NCBI GenBank assembly: GCA_016205025.1
Contig: JACQJO010000081.1
Span: 1-38,745 of the forward strand
Reading direction: 5' to 3'
Source: Elusimicrobiota bacterium
Lineage (GTDB): Bacteria; Elusimicrobiota; Elusimicrobia; JACQPE01
DNA: 38,745 bases
Numbering within the stretch: position 1 is the first letter of the stretch; each line of letters opens with the position of its first letter. Below the pieces are notes generated by a model that was given only the letters and a program-made list of their open reading frames with translations, was not told the origin of the DNA and did not search any database. Positions 7,410 through 15,709 of the stretch are shown piece after piece. The position numbers were made by a program, and so were the translations under genes.

Positions 7410-8345
7410 ATGCGCATTGTTTTTGCAGGAGCCGTTGATTTTAGCCGGCACGCTTTAGTCGAGGTGCTTTCTTGCGGAGGCGAAGTTGTCGCCGTCTTGA
7501 CGCTGGATCCGGCGCACGCCGGATTTAACAGCGATTTCGTGGATTTGAGCCCTGTCGCGGAGCGCCACCACATTGCTCTTCATCGGATAAAAAATATCAA
7601 TGGTCCGGAAACCCTTGAACTCATCCGTTCTTTAAAACCGGATGTGGTGTTTGTTTTTGGCTGGTCGCAGCTTATTTCAAAGGCTGTCCTGGAGATACCG
7701 CCCTTGGGCTGCATCGGAACCCATCCTGCCCTGCTTCCTAAAAATCGTGGCCGCCATCCTTTGATCTGGACATTGGTGCACGGGCTTTCGCAGGGCGGGC
7801 TGACCTTCTTTTATTTAGATGAAGGAGCTGACAGCGGCGACATTCTTTGGCAAAAAGGGTTTCCCGTGACTCTTGAAGATGACGCGGGCACCCTATATCA
7901 AAAGATTAAAATTTTGGCGACCGATGCGATCAAAGAGTTTTTGCCTCAATTAATCGAGGGAAAAGCGCCGCGATTGGCCCAGGATCATGCCCAAGCTAAT
8001 TATTGGCGTAAGCGCGGCCAGTCTGACGGCGAGATTCATTGGGACAGGCCAACGATGGAGATTTATAATTTAACCCGCGCTTTGACGCGCCCTTATGTAG
8101 GCGCCCACGCGTATCACGGACAAGACAAAGTGTTGATCTGGAGGAGCCGGCTTCCTTCGAGCGGCGTCCCCCGGGAAGCGAACGATTTGGCCGCCGGAGC
8201 CGTGTTTTCAATAAGAGAGAGCGGCATCGTGGTCAGAACGGGAGACGGTTTTCTTGATATTGTGGAGTATGAGCACAAAGGCGGCCGGGTTTTGGCCCCG
8301 GGCGATCGCTTGGGCGGCTTTGAGCCTGCTTTGATGCAAAATTGA
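7410..8345 (+). CDS. Sugar N-formyltransferase (Fmt/ArnA-N type)
   Basis: A 311-residue protein with the formyl-tetrahydrofolate transferase fold: MRIVFAGAVDFSRHAL at the N-terminus, the active-site loop GTHPALLPKNRGRHP around residues 103-117, then LTFFYLDEGADSGDILWQ with D141. The C-terminal third resembles the Fmt C-terminal barrel (DGEIHWDRPTMEIYNLTRAL). In Fmt and sugar formyltransferases the triad is Asn-His-Asp. Here His105 and Asp141 are present, but the Asn position two residues before the His is Gly103. Together with the adjacent deacetylase it could replace an N-acetyl by an N-formyl group on a nonulosonate or its precursor. Starts 4 bases after the NeuC-like gene. Confidence 0.82.
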   Translation: MRIVFAGAVDFSRHALVEVLSCGGEVVAVLTLDPAHAGFNSDFVDLSPVAERHHIALHRIKNINGPETLELIRSLKPDVVFVFGWSQLISKAVLEIPPLGCIGTHPALLPKNRGRHPLIWTLVHGLSQGGLTFFYLDEGADSGDILWQKGFPVTLEDDAGTLYQKIKILATDAIKEFLPQLIEGKAPRLAQDHAQANYWRKRGQSDGEIHWDRPTMEIYNLTRALTRPYVGAHAYHGQDKVLIWRSRLPSSGVPREANDLAAGAVFSIRESGIVVRTGDGFLDIVEYEHKGGRVLAPGDRLGGFEPALMQN

Positions 8346-8346
8346 T

Positions 8347-9018
8347 ATGAAAGTACTTGTTGTTTCGGCTCATCCTGATGATGAAACATTGGGTTGCGGG
8401 GCAACTTTGCTTAAGCATCGCGCCGAAGGCGACCGCCTGCATTGGTTGATCGCCACCCAGGCTCATCAGCCGCAGTGGAGCGCTTCGGTTATTAAAGAGA
8501 AGCTCGATGAAATTGGGCGCGTCGCCAAAGCTTATGCCATGCCCGCGCCTTTCCGGCTTGGTTTTCCAAGCGCGCGCCTGAACCCTGAATATTTAAGCGA
8601 AGCCATTAGAAAGATATCGGAGGTTTTGGCCAAGGTAAAACCGGAGGTGGTTTATGTCGTGCACGGCGGTGACGTGCATACGGATCATCAAATTGTTTTT
8701 CAGGCGACAGCCGCCGCGCTTAAACCTTACGCGATGGCCCGTTTTGGCGTACGGCGCCTTTTATCCTACGAAACCCTTTCTTCAACTAACGCGGCGGCCC
8801 CTGTCGGCGGCCAGGCTTTTGTTCCCACGGTTTTCAACGACATCGGCCGTTTGATTGATCAAAAAATAAAAATCATGAATCTTTATAAAACTGAAAAGCA
8901 GTCCGGTCCGGGCCCCAGAAGTTCAGCCGCTATTCGCGCTTTGGCCGGTTTTCGCGGCTCCACTATCAATGCGCGCTATGCCGAAGCTTTTATGCTGGTG
9001 CGCGAGGTGATGAGTTAA
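8347..9018 (+). CDS. PIG-L/LmbE-family N-deacetylase
   Basis: A 223-residue zinc-dependent deacetylase. The signature AHPDDETLGCGAT at residues 8-20 supplies the metal-binding His9 and Asp12 and the catalytic Asp11; the second metal site is HGGDVHTDH near residues 105-113. Family members remove N-acetyl groups from sugars (PIG-L, MshB, BshB, LmbE). It has no signal peptide, so it acts in the cytoplasm on a precursor. It lies one base after the formyltransferase and overlaps the acyltransferase gene by one base (TAATG), which suggests that deacetylation followed by re-acylation or formylation is part of the same tailoring branch. Confidence 0.87.
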   Translation: MKVLVVSAHPDDETLGCGATLLKHRAEGDRLHWLIATQAHQPQWSASVIKEKLDEIGRVAKAYAMPAPFRLGFPSARLNPEYLSEAIRKISEVLAKVKPEVVYVVHGGDVHTDHQIVFQATAAALKPYAMARFGVRRLLSYETLSSTNAAAPVGGQAFVPTVFNDIGRLIDQKIKIMNLYKTEKQSGPGPRSSAAIRALAGFRGSTINARYAEAFMLVREVMS

Positions 9019-9683
9019 TGGCCAAGAAAATTATCGGCATCGGGGCCGGCGGCCACGCCAAGGTGGTTATCGATATATTGCGCTTAAGCGGGCTCTGGCA
9101 AGTGGTGGGTCTTGTGGATCAAGACGCGAGGCTCTGGGGTTCCAAAGTACTGGATGTCCCGGTTTTGGGCGGCGATGATTTTTTATCCGAACTGCGCGGT
9201 CAGGGCGTGGGGCACGCTTTTATCGGAGTCGGCGCGGGTGGAAATCCGGGAGATGCTCGAAGGCGAGCCGAACTGTTTAATCAACTTAGCCGCGCGGGTT
9301 TTCAGATGACGAGCGCCGTTCATCCCCGCGCTGTTTTGGCCTCGTCGGTTCGAGTCGGACAGGCCAGCACCATCATGGCCGGGGCCATTATTAATCCGTC
9401 GGTTGAGATGGGTTGCAATGTCATTATCAATACCGGAGCCATTGTGGAACACGATTGTAAAATTGCGGATCACGCTCATGTGGCTACGGGAGCCCATCTG
9501 GCCGGCCAAGTCAGCGTCGGCGAGGCAGCCCATATCGGCATCGGAGCCATTATTCGTCAGGGAATAACCATTGGCCAGGATGCCGTTGTGGCGGCGGGGG
9601 CCGTTGTTGTCAAAGACGTGGAACCGGGAGTCCTGGTGGCCGGCGTTCCGGCCGCGCCGCTTAAGTTGCGCAGTCCTCTTTGA
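9018..9683 (+). CDS. NeuD/PglD-type sugar O/N-acyltransferase (LegH candidate)
   Basis: A 221-residue two-domain protein. The N-terminal Rossmann-like part (KKIIGIGAGGHAKVVIDILR) is typical of NeuD, PglD and PseH/LegH-type acetyltransferases. The second half is a left-handed beta-helix of hexapeptide repeats (ASTIMAGAIINPSVEMG, NTGAIVEHDCKIADHAHVA) with the catalytic-type histidine in VEHD and the closing motif VVAGVPAAPLK. It uses acetyl-CoA to acylate an amino or hydroxyl group of a sugar; in a legionaminate pathway the LegH N-acetylation step is the natural role. Alternative: O-acetylation of the finished nonulosonate. Confidence 0.87.
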   Translation: MAKKIIGIGAGGHAKVVIDILRLSGLWQVVGLVDQDARLWGSKVLDVPVLGGDDFLSELRGQGVGHAFIGVGAGGNPGDARRRAELFNQLSRAGFQMTSAVHPRAVLASSVRVGQASTIMAGAIINPSVEMGCNVIINTGAIVEHDCKIADHAHVATGAHLAGQVSVGEAAHIGIGAIIRQGITIGQDAVVAAGAVVVKDVEPGVLVAGVPAAPLKLRSPL

Positions 9684-9686
9684 TTT

Positions 9687-10565
9687 ATGTCCGTTAGAAT
9701 CATTCCCAGGCTCGATATTAAGGGCCCCAATCTGGTTAAAGGCATTCATTTGGAAGGATTGCGCGTTTTGGGCAAGCCCGAGCATTTTGCCCGTTATTAT
9801 TACGAGGCGGGCGCCGATGAGTTGATTTACATGGATGTTGTGGCCAGCCTTTACGGGCGCAACACCCTGTTGGACATGATCCGGCGCACCTCTAAAGAAA
9901 TTTTTATTCCTTTGGCGGTGGGCGGCGGCTTAAGAAGCCTTGAGGATATCCAGGAGGTTCTGCGCGCGGGAGCCGACAAAGTCGCGTTAAACACCGCTGT
10001 TTTAGCGAGACCCGAACTTATTCGCGAAGCTTCGCGGCGGTTTGGCTCCTCAACGATTGTGGTTTCTATCGAAGCCATGAAAAAGCCGGATGGCCGTTAC
10101 GAGGCTTACGCGGACAATGGCCGCCAGCACACGGGAATGGATGTTTTCCAGTGGGCCCTTCGCGCGGTGGAACTGGGGGCCGGTGAGATTATGCTGACCT
10201 CTATTAATCAAGAGGGCACAGGACAGGGATTCGATTTTGAGATGGTTGGCCGCGTGGCGGAATCGGTGCCGGTGCCGGTTATTGCCTGCGGCGGCGCTGG
10301 CCGGTTAAGTCATGTTTACGATGTTTTAACTCAAGGCAAGGCGGACGCGGTTTGTTTGGCCTCGATCCTGCATTATGAGTTCATTGCTTCTCAAAAATAC
10401 GATCTCATGCGCCAGGATTATTCAACAGAGGGCAACATTGACTACCTTAGAAGCGGACGTAGTTTCTCCAGGATCACGCCAGCCACGCTTGTTCAGGTGA
10501 AGGATTTTTTAAGCGCCCGGGGGATTGCCTGCAGGCCGCAGGCCCAGGAGCCGGCCGGTGTCTAG
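9687..10565 (+). CDS. HisF-like ammonia-channelling subunit of a sugar amidation complex
   Basis: A 292-residue (beta/alpha)8 protein of the HisF family: IPRLDIKGPNLVKGIHLEG at residues 6-24 with Asp10 at the first catalytic position, then GGGLRSLEDIQEVLRAGADKV and ACGGAGRLSHVYDVL. At the second HisF catalytic position (Asp130 in histidine synthesis) it has Glu129 in VVSIEA. The absence of other his genes, the substitution, and the HisH and WbpG-like genes that follow place it with the HisF2 proteins of Pseudomonas and Campylobacter-type sugar clusters, which help pass ammonia to the WbpG/PseA amidotransferase. It ends with an 8-base overlap with the HisH-like gene. Confidence 0.87.
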   Translation: MSVRIIPRLDIKGPNLVKGIHLEGLRVLGKPEHFARYYYEAGADELIYMDVVASLYGRNTLLDMIRRTSKEIFIPLAVGGGLRSLEDIQEVLRAGADKVALNTAVLARPELIREASRRFGSSTIVVSIEAMKKPDGRYEAYADNGRQHTGMDVFQWALRAVELGAGEIMLTSINQEGTGQGFDFEMVGRVAESVPVPVIACGGAGRLSHVYDVLTQGKADAVCLASILHYEFIASQKYDLMRQDYSTEGNIDYLRSGRSFSRITPATLVQVKDFLSARGIACRPQAQEPAGV

Positions 10566-11196
10566 AACCCTTAAGGCGGCCATTGTGGATTATCAGCTGG
10601 GTAATCTTTTTAGCGTTAAGCACGCTTGCGATCGGACCGGAATGCAGGCTCAAATTACCGCCGACAAAGATGATATTTCAGCCGCCGATTTGGTTATCCT
10701 GCCGGGCGTCGGCGCTTTTGGGGACGCCATGGCTACGCTCAACAAGCTTGACCTGGTCAGCTATCTTCGCGATTTAGCCTTATCCGGAAAACCGTTTTTA
10801 GGGATTTGTTTGGGCATGCAGCTATTGATGTCCAAGAGTTATGAATTCGCAGAGCATACGGGGCTCGGCATCATGGAAGGCGATGTTTTGCCCTTAAATC
10901 GCGCCACCGCTTCAAAAGTGCCGCAGGTGGGCTGGAATAAGATTCATTTGACCCAGGCCGCGCGACAGGACGGTTCTTTTTTGAACAATCTGGCCGACGG
11001 CGACTACATGTATTTTGTCCATTCTTTTTACGTTAAACCGAACAATCCCCAAGTTATCCTATCGTCGACGCGTTATGGGGACATTGAGTTTTGTTCCAGT
11101 TTTCGCCAGGGAAATGTGTTGGGCTGCCAGTTCCATCCCGAGCGCAGCGGTCCCCAAGGCCTTCGGATTTATTACAATCTAAGCCTTTCATTTTAA
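10558..11196 (+). CDS. HisH-like glutamine amidotransferase subunit
   Basis: A 212-residue class I glutamine amidotransferase that hydrolyses glutamine and supplies ammonia to its partner. Motifs: DYQLGNLFSVKHA, LPGVGAFGDAM, nucleophile elbow GICLGMQLLM with the catalytic Cys, and CQFHPERSG with the His-Glu pair. GTG at 10558 is chosen because DYQLGN then falls at the expected position and the gene overlaps the HisF-like gene by 8 bases. A TTG start at 10525 would add eleven residues with no family match. Twenty-one bases separate it from the WbpG-like gene, completing the amidation trio. Confidence 0.88.
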   Translation: MSRTLKAAIVDYQLGNLFSVKHACDRTGMQAQITADKDDISAADLVILPGVGAFGDAMATLNKLDLVSYLRDLALSGKPFLGICLGMQLLMSKSYEFAEHTGLGIMEGDVLPLNRATASKVPQVGWNKIHLTQAARQDGSFLNNLADGDYMYFVHSFYVKPNNPQVILSSTRYGDIEFCSSFRQGNVLGCQFHPERSGPQGLRIYYNLSLSF

Positions 11197-11217
11197 CTTC
11201 GGAGAGGTCACGCAATC

Positions 11218-12489
11218 ATGACGGTTGGAGCAGGTCAGTCGGCTTTAGAAAAATCCGAAGCTTACTGGGGTCTTCCTTCCAAAGTACGCTACTGCCGGCG
11301 CTGCGTTTTTTCCAACCAGCGTCCGCTCTCAACCAACGAATACCTCCATACAACCCAATCCCGTAAAGATACGCTGGCTTTTGACGATCAAGGCGTGTGT
11401 CTGGCCTGCCGCCAGATGGATAAAGTGATGAATGAGATTGACTGGCAGGCCAGGGAAAAGGAACTCATCGAGTTTTTGGATCAATATAGGTCCAAAGACG
11501 GCAGTTACGATGTTTTGGTTCCCGGATCCGGCGGCAAAGATTCCGCCATGGCGGCTCATCTCTTGAAATACCGTTATGGCATGCATCCGTTGACTGTCAC
11601 GTGGGCCCCTCATCTTTATACCGATATCGGATGGAAAAATTTTCAGAACTGGATTCACCAGGGAGGTTTTGATAACTATTTGTTTACCCCCAACGGCCGG
11701 GTTCACCGGATTTTAACGCGCCTGGCGGTTACCAACCTGTTTCACCCCTTTCAGCCTTTTATCGTGGGACAAAAGTCGTTTCCCTTGAAAATGGCGATCA
11801 AGTTTAACATCAAGCTTATTTTTTACGGGGAAATGCCGGCCCAGTACGGCGATGCGGGTTCCGTCAATGAGAAAAAATTCGGGGGCGCTACGGCCAGCGC
11901 CGGCTACCAGCTCGCCGTTGCGGATAACCGGCAGCTCTCGCTGGGCGGCGTTTCGGTCGAAGAGCTCAAGAAGAGTTATGGCTTAAGCGACATGGACCTT
12001 TCCGTTTATTTACCCCTCGAGCCCTCAAAAGCCCAGGCTTTTGACGGTGAATTTCATTATCTGGGCTACTATGTCAAATGGATTCCGCAAGAGGCGTATT
12101 ACTACGCCGTGGAAAATACGGGATTCCAGGCTAACCCCGAGCGCAGCGAGGGGACCTACAGCAAATACAATAGTTTAGATGACAAGATTGACGGGTTTCA
12201 TTTTTGGACGACTTACGTCAAGTATGGGATCGGCCGGGCCACGTACGAAGCTTCCCAGGAAGTGCGCAACAGGCACATTACTCGCGAGGAGGCCGTTGCC
12301 TTGGTGCGCCGTTTTGACGGGGAGTTTCCCAAGCGGTATTTCAAGGAAATTCTGGATTACTTAAGTCTGACCGAGGAAGAGTTTTTTGCCGTGGCGGATC
12401 GCTTCCGGTCCCCGCATCTCTGGAAACAAGACAATGACGGGTGGAAACTAAGACACCCCATCTGGGACGAAGACAAGGAACCGGCATGA
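11218..12489 (+). CDS. WbpG/PseA-type N-acetyl sugar amidotransferase
   Basis: A 423-residue enzyme of the N-acetyl sugar amidotransferase family, which converts an N-acetyl group into an acetamidino group using ATP and ammonia from HisH/HisF-like partners. Visible features are two CxxC pairs near the N-terminus (YCRRCVFSN and CLACRQMDK, probably zinc-binding), the ATP-pyrophosphatase P-loop LVPGSGGKDSAMAAHLLKY near residues 100-118, and the family block GTYSKYNSLDDKIDGFHFW. ATG 11218 lies 9 bases after GGAGAG in the short gap. The last four bases overlap the radical SAM gene (ATGA). The likely product is an amidinated nonulosonate or hexosamine residue. Confidence 0.9.
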   Translation: MTVGAGQSALEKSEAYWGLPSKVRYCRRCVFSNQRPLSTNEYLHTTQSRKDTLAFDDQGVCLACRQMDKVMNEIDWQAREKELIEFLDQYRSKDGSYDVLVPGSGGKDSAMAAHLLKYRYGMHPLTVTWAPHLYTDIGWKNFQNWIHQGGFDNYLFTPNGRVHRILTRLAVTNLFHPFQPFIVGQKSFPLKMAIKFNIKLIFYGEMPAQYGDAGSVNEKKFGGATASAGYQLAVADNRQLSLGGVSVEELKKSYGLSDMDLSVYLPLEPSKAQAFDGEFHYLGYYVKWIPQEAYYYAVENTGFQANPERSEGTYSKYNSLDDKIDGFHFWTTYVKYGIGRATYEASQEVRNRHITREEAVALVRRFDGEFPKRYFKEILDYLSLTEEEFFAVADRFRSPHLWKQDNDGWKLRHPIWDEDKEPA

Positions 12490-14615
12490 AGCCGCTGCGC
12501 ATCTACATGGGCGATTTAACCCATGACACGGTGATCCTTGTTTCCGACACCATTCCTATCAATGTCGGCTTCATCGGCGCTTATGCCAAAAAGATTTACG
12601 GCAAAGACGTTCGGGTGGAACTTTTTAAATATCCCGGGGCGTTAATCCAAGCTATTAAGAAAAATCCTCCCGATGTTCTGGCGTTAAGCAACTACTCCTG
12701 GAACAGCTATCTTTCTGAACGCGTGGCGAAGTTAGCTAAAAGCGTTAACCCAGCCACGGTTACGGTTCAGGGGGGCACGAATTTCCCGCATCGCTCGCCC
12801 GAGCAGCTCGAGTTTCTAACCTTCCGGCCGCATACGGATGTTTATATCGAACTGGAAGCCGAGAGCGCCTTTGCCGGCCTAGTCTCCAGGGTGCTTGACT
12901 GGCGCGACGGCGGAGCGCCCGTGCTGCAGGGGATTCATGAAGGCTGCGTTTACATCGAGCCTTCGACTAGAAATTCCAAAGAGCCGGCTCTCGTCAAGGG
13001 AGATCTGCCCTCCAGGATCAGGAATCTCGATGAAATTCCCTCACCATATCTGACCGGCATGATGGACGGTTTTTTTGACGGGCGTTTAACGCCTTTTTTG
13101 GAAACCAATAGGGGCTGCCCTTTTCAATGCACTTTTTGCCATACGGGCGCTGATTATTTCCAAAAGATCAACATGTTTTCGATCGACCGGGTGACTGAAG
13201 AAATCCGGTATATCGCCCCGCGCGCCGCCGCGCTCGGGATCGTTAATCTTCATATAGCGGACACTAATTTTGCCATGTATCCCCGGGATAAAACTATTTG
13301 CGAACTGCTTTTGGAGAGCCAAAAGAAATACGGCTGGCCGCGTCAAATTATGGCCACCACCGGTAAAAACAACAAAGAACGCATCATTGAAGTGACACAG
13401 ATTCTGGGCAACACCTTCTCGGTCAACATGTCGGTTCAGTCGATGGATGATCGCGTGCTTGAGAATATCAAGCGATCCAACATCAAGCTCGATGATTACA
13501 TGAAGATCAACCAGAGCTTGAGAAGCCGCGGGCGCTCCACCAAGGGGGAGTTGATCATCGGGCTTCCGGGCGAAACCAAAGAAACTTTTGTGCGGGGGGT
13601 CCAGCGCGCCATTAACGCGGGCGTTACCAATTTGTGCTGCTATACCTTAATGCTTCTTTATGGAACTGAATTTAAAGACCCGGTTTATCGCCGCACTTAT
13701 CAGATCCGGGGCAAATACCGGATCGTTCCTCTTGATTTCGGCGAATATGACGGCGAAAAAGTTTTTGACGTCGAAGAGGTTTGCATTTCGACCAAGGACA
13801 TGTCGTTTAACGATTATCTTTGGATACGGGGTCTTTGTTTTGTGGTGGAGTCTTTGTACAACAGCCGGACTTTTGAGGAGCTTTTCCGCTACGCCCTTTC
13901 TCTGGGCATCGGCCGCTTCGAAATGATCGAGCGTCTTTATAATTCTTTAGAGCGGGCTCCCCGGGGAATTCGCGAGGTGGCCCAGGGCTTCATCAATGAA
14001 ACCCGTTCAGAGCTTTGGGAAACGCAAGAAGAACTCATCAGCCATTACCAAAATCCCGAAAATTACCGCAAGCTTTATGGCGGCGAGGTAGGAGGAAATT
14101 TAATTTATAAATATAAAGCGATCAGCATCGCTTTTTACAACGAGGCGTGGGTTGATTTTATAGCCGCGATCTGCGCCGAAATAGTCAAGGAGAAATTTCA
14201 AAATCCTGAAATCCAAGCGCGCGCCGCCATAGAGATCGGGGTTTTAAGCCGCTATGTTAAAAACAAACTGGCCGGAGTCTTAAATGCCCAGGGCGATACC
14301 GCGCCCCGCGCTATGGAAAGCCCTTGGGATATCGTCACCTGGGCGTTCGGCCCGGAGGGAACTCCCTTGGGAAATTTTGCTTTTGAGCAGCCGGTAACCT
14401 ATTCATTTGAGTATTCCGATGATCAGTTGGCTGTTCGCGCGGATCAATTTAAGCGCTACGGCACCCACGCTAACGCTTTAAGCAAGATTGTGACCCGGGT
14501 TAGCAACGTTGAGAGCTTGTTTAGAAAAGTTCAGATTGCCGAGGGCATTCAGCCCGAACCGGTACAAAACGACCGTGACCTGGATATGTTTATTCGCTAC
14601 ACCTTGGCCAATTGA
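12486..14615 (+). CDS. Radical SAM protein with B12-binding-like N-terminal domain (first)
   Basis: A 709-residue protein. The N-terminal ~170 residues look like a cobalamin-binding Rossmann-like domain (INVGFIGAYAKKIYG, PPDVLALSNYSWNSYLSERVAKLAK, TVQGGTNFPHR). The radical SAM 4Fe-4S motif follows as CPFQCTFC with C211, C215 and C218, then barrel motifs ADTNFAMYPRDK and GELIIGLPGET. The C-terminal ~300 residues are a helical extension without a recognised domain. Such enzymes often methylate or rearrange unactivated carbons, and several act on sugars. It sits between the amidotransferase (ATGA overlap) and the PtmE-like gene, so modification of the nonulosonate or its precursor is likely; the reaction is unknown. 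Confidence 0.82.
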   Translation: MKPLRIYMGDLTHDTVILVSDTIPINVGFIGAYAKKIYGKDVRVELFKYPGALIQAIKKNPPDVLALSNYSWNSYLSERVAKLAKSVNPATVTVQGGTNFPHRSPEQLEFLTFRPHTDVYIELEAESAFAGLVSRVLDWRDGGAPVLQGIHEGCVYIEPSTRNSKEPALVKGDLPSRIRNLDEIPSPYLTGMMDGFFDGRLTPFLETNRGCPFQCTFCHTGADYFQKINMFSIDRVTEEIRYIAPRAAALGIVNLHIADTNFAMYPRDKTICELLLESQKKYGWPRQIMATTGKNNKERIIEVTQILGNTFSVNMSVQSMDDRVLENIKRSNIKLDDYMKINQSLRSRGRSTKGELIIGLPGETKETFVRGVQRAINAGVTNLCCYTLMLLYGTEFKDPVYRRTYQIRGKYRIVPLDFGEYDGEKVFDVEEVCISTKDMSFNDYLWIRGLCFVVESLYNSRTFEELFRYALSLGIGRFEMIERLYNSLERAPRGIREVAQGFINETRSELWETQEELISHYQNPENYRKLYGGEVGGNLIYKYKAISIAFYNEAWVDFIAAICAEIVKEKFQNPEIQARAAIEIGVLSRYVKNKLAGVLNAQGDTAPRAMESPWDIVTWAFGPEGTPLGNFAFEQPVTYSFEYSDDQLAVRADQFKRYGTHANALSKIVTRVSNVESLFRKVQIAEGIQPEPVQNDRDLDMFIRYTLAN

Positions 14616-14620
14616 CACCC

Positions 14621-15709
14621 ATGCATACTGATTTTTCCTTCATTGGTATTGACAAGAGCAGCTCTCTTTTTGAGGTGATCGCTCAGTTGGATAAAAATAG
14701 ATTGGGCATTGTGCTGGTTGTTGACAGCCATAGGCGCCTTTTGGGCACCATTACCGATGGCGACATCCGCCGCGCCATGCTCGGCGGCGTCAGCCTGGAC
14801 TCTTCGGCTGATCTTCTTTTGTCCAACAAAACCGACCCGCGCTACGCGCGTCCGATTACGGCTGCCATCGCAACGGATGAGAAAGCGCTGCTTGGCTTAA
14901 TGAAGGAGTACAGGATTGATCAGATTCCTATCTTGGATGAAACCGATCGTGTCGTCGGGCTGGTTACTTTAGACGAGCTGGTTTTATCCGACAATCGATT
15001 GCCTTTGCAGGCAGTGGTGATGGCGGGAGGTTATGGCGCGCGGTTGCGTCCCTTAACCGAAGATCTTCCCAAGCCCATGCTTCCGATCGACGGTCGGCCC
15101 TTGATGGAAATTACGGTCAACCGCTTGCGGGAGTCTTCCGTGAAACAGATTCATGTCATTACCCATTACAAATCCAACAAGATTAAAGAGTACTTTCGAG
15201 ACGGAAGCAGCTTCGGCGTTGAGATGAACTACCTGCACGAAGAAGACCCCCGGGGAACCGCGGGTTCGTTGAGTTTAATGGCTGATTCCAAAGACCCGCT
15301 ATTGGTGATCAATGGCGATATCGTCACGACGCTTAACTTTAAAGCCATGCTGTTTTATCATCAAAAGCAAGAGGCGGACATGACAGTAGCTGTCACGCCG
15401 TATTTGCTGCAGGTTCCTTTCGGCGTTATTAAAAGCGACGAAACCTCCCAGGTTATCTCGGTACAGGAGAAGCCCGAAATGCGTTTTTTGGTCAACGCCG
15501 GAATTTATCTGGTCGAACCCTCTGTTTGCGCCAATATTCCGAACGGCCGGCGTTTTGACATGACCGATTTGATCGAACATTTAATGCGGGAAGGCCGCCG
15601 CGTGGTCAGCTTTCCGATCCATGAATATTGGACGGATGTGGGGCAATTCGCGGATTACGAGCGGGTCCAATCCGATATTAAGAGCGGCAAGGTGGTGGGT
15701 ATTTCATGA
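14621..15709 (+). CDS. CBS-domain sugar-1-phosphate nucleotidyltransferase (PtmE-like)
   Basis: A 362-residue fusion. Two CBS repeats cover about residues 8-125 (LGTITDGDIRRAML and VVGLVTLDEL). A nucleotidyltransferase domain begins near residue 131 with VVMAGGYGARLRPLTEDLPKPMLPI, followed by INGDIVT (metal-binding Asp) and EYWTDVGQFADY. The same architecture defines PtmE of Campylobacter, a glucosamine-1-phosphate guanylyltransferase that starts the GDP-linked legionaminate route. I infer GTP use from this likeness; another nucleotide is possible. The CBS pair may sense adenine nucleotides. ATG 14621 is preferred over TTG 14612. Its end overlaps the epimerase gene as ATGA. Confidence 0.85.
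   Translation: MHTDFSFIGIDKSSSLFEVIAQLDKNRLGIVLVVDSHRRLLGTITDGDIRRAMLGGVSLDSSADLLLSNKTDPRYARPITAAIATDEKALLGLMKEYRIDQIPILDETDRVVGLVTLDELVLSDNRLPLQAVVMAGGYGARLRPLTEDLPKPMLPIDGRPLMEITVNRLRESSVKQIHVITHYKSNKIKEYFRDGSSFGVEMNYLHEEDPRGTAGSLSLMADSKDPLLVINGDIVTTLNFKAMLFYHQKQEADMTVAVTPYLLQVPFGVIKSDETSQVISVQEKPEMRFLVNAGIYLVEPSVCANIPNGRRFDMTDLIEHLMREGRRVVSFPIHEYWTDVGQFADYERVQSDIKSGKVVGIS

Noticed and set aside
9183..9785. 200-codon minus-strand open frame opposite the acyltransferase
   Set aside because: The plus strand encodes an intact hexapeptide-repeat protein; the antisense product is low-complexity and matches nothing.
9687..11196. HisF and HisH as histidine biosynthesis genes
   Set aside because: No other his genes are present, HisF has Glu at the second catalytic position, and the pair is followed by a WbpG/PseA-type amidotransferase.
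12137..12157. Palindrome-like CCCCGAGCGCAGCGAGGGG in the amidotransferase gene, possibly a small repeat
   Set aside because: Only the outer four bases pair well, and the encoded NPERSEGTYSKY fits the conserved family block, so it needs no repeat explanation.
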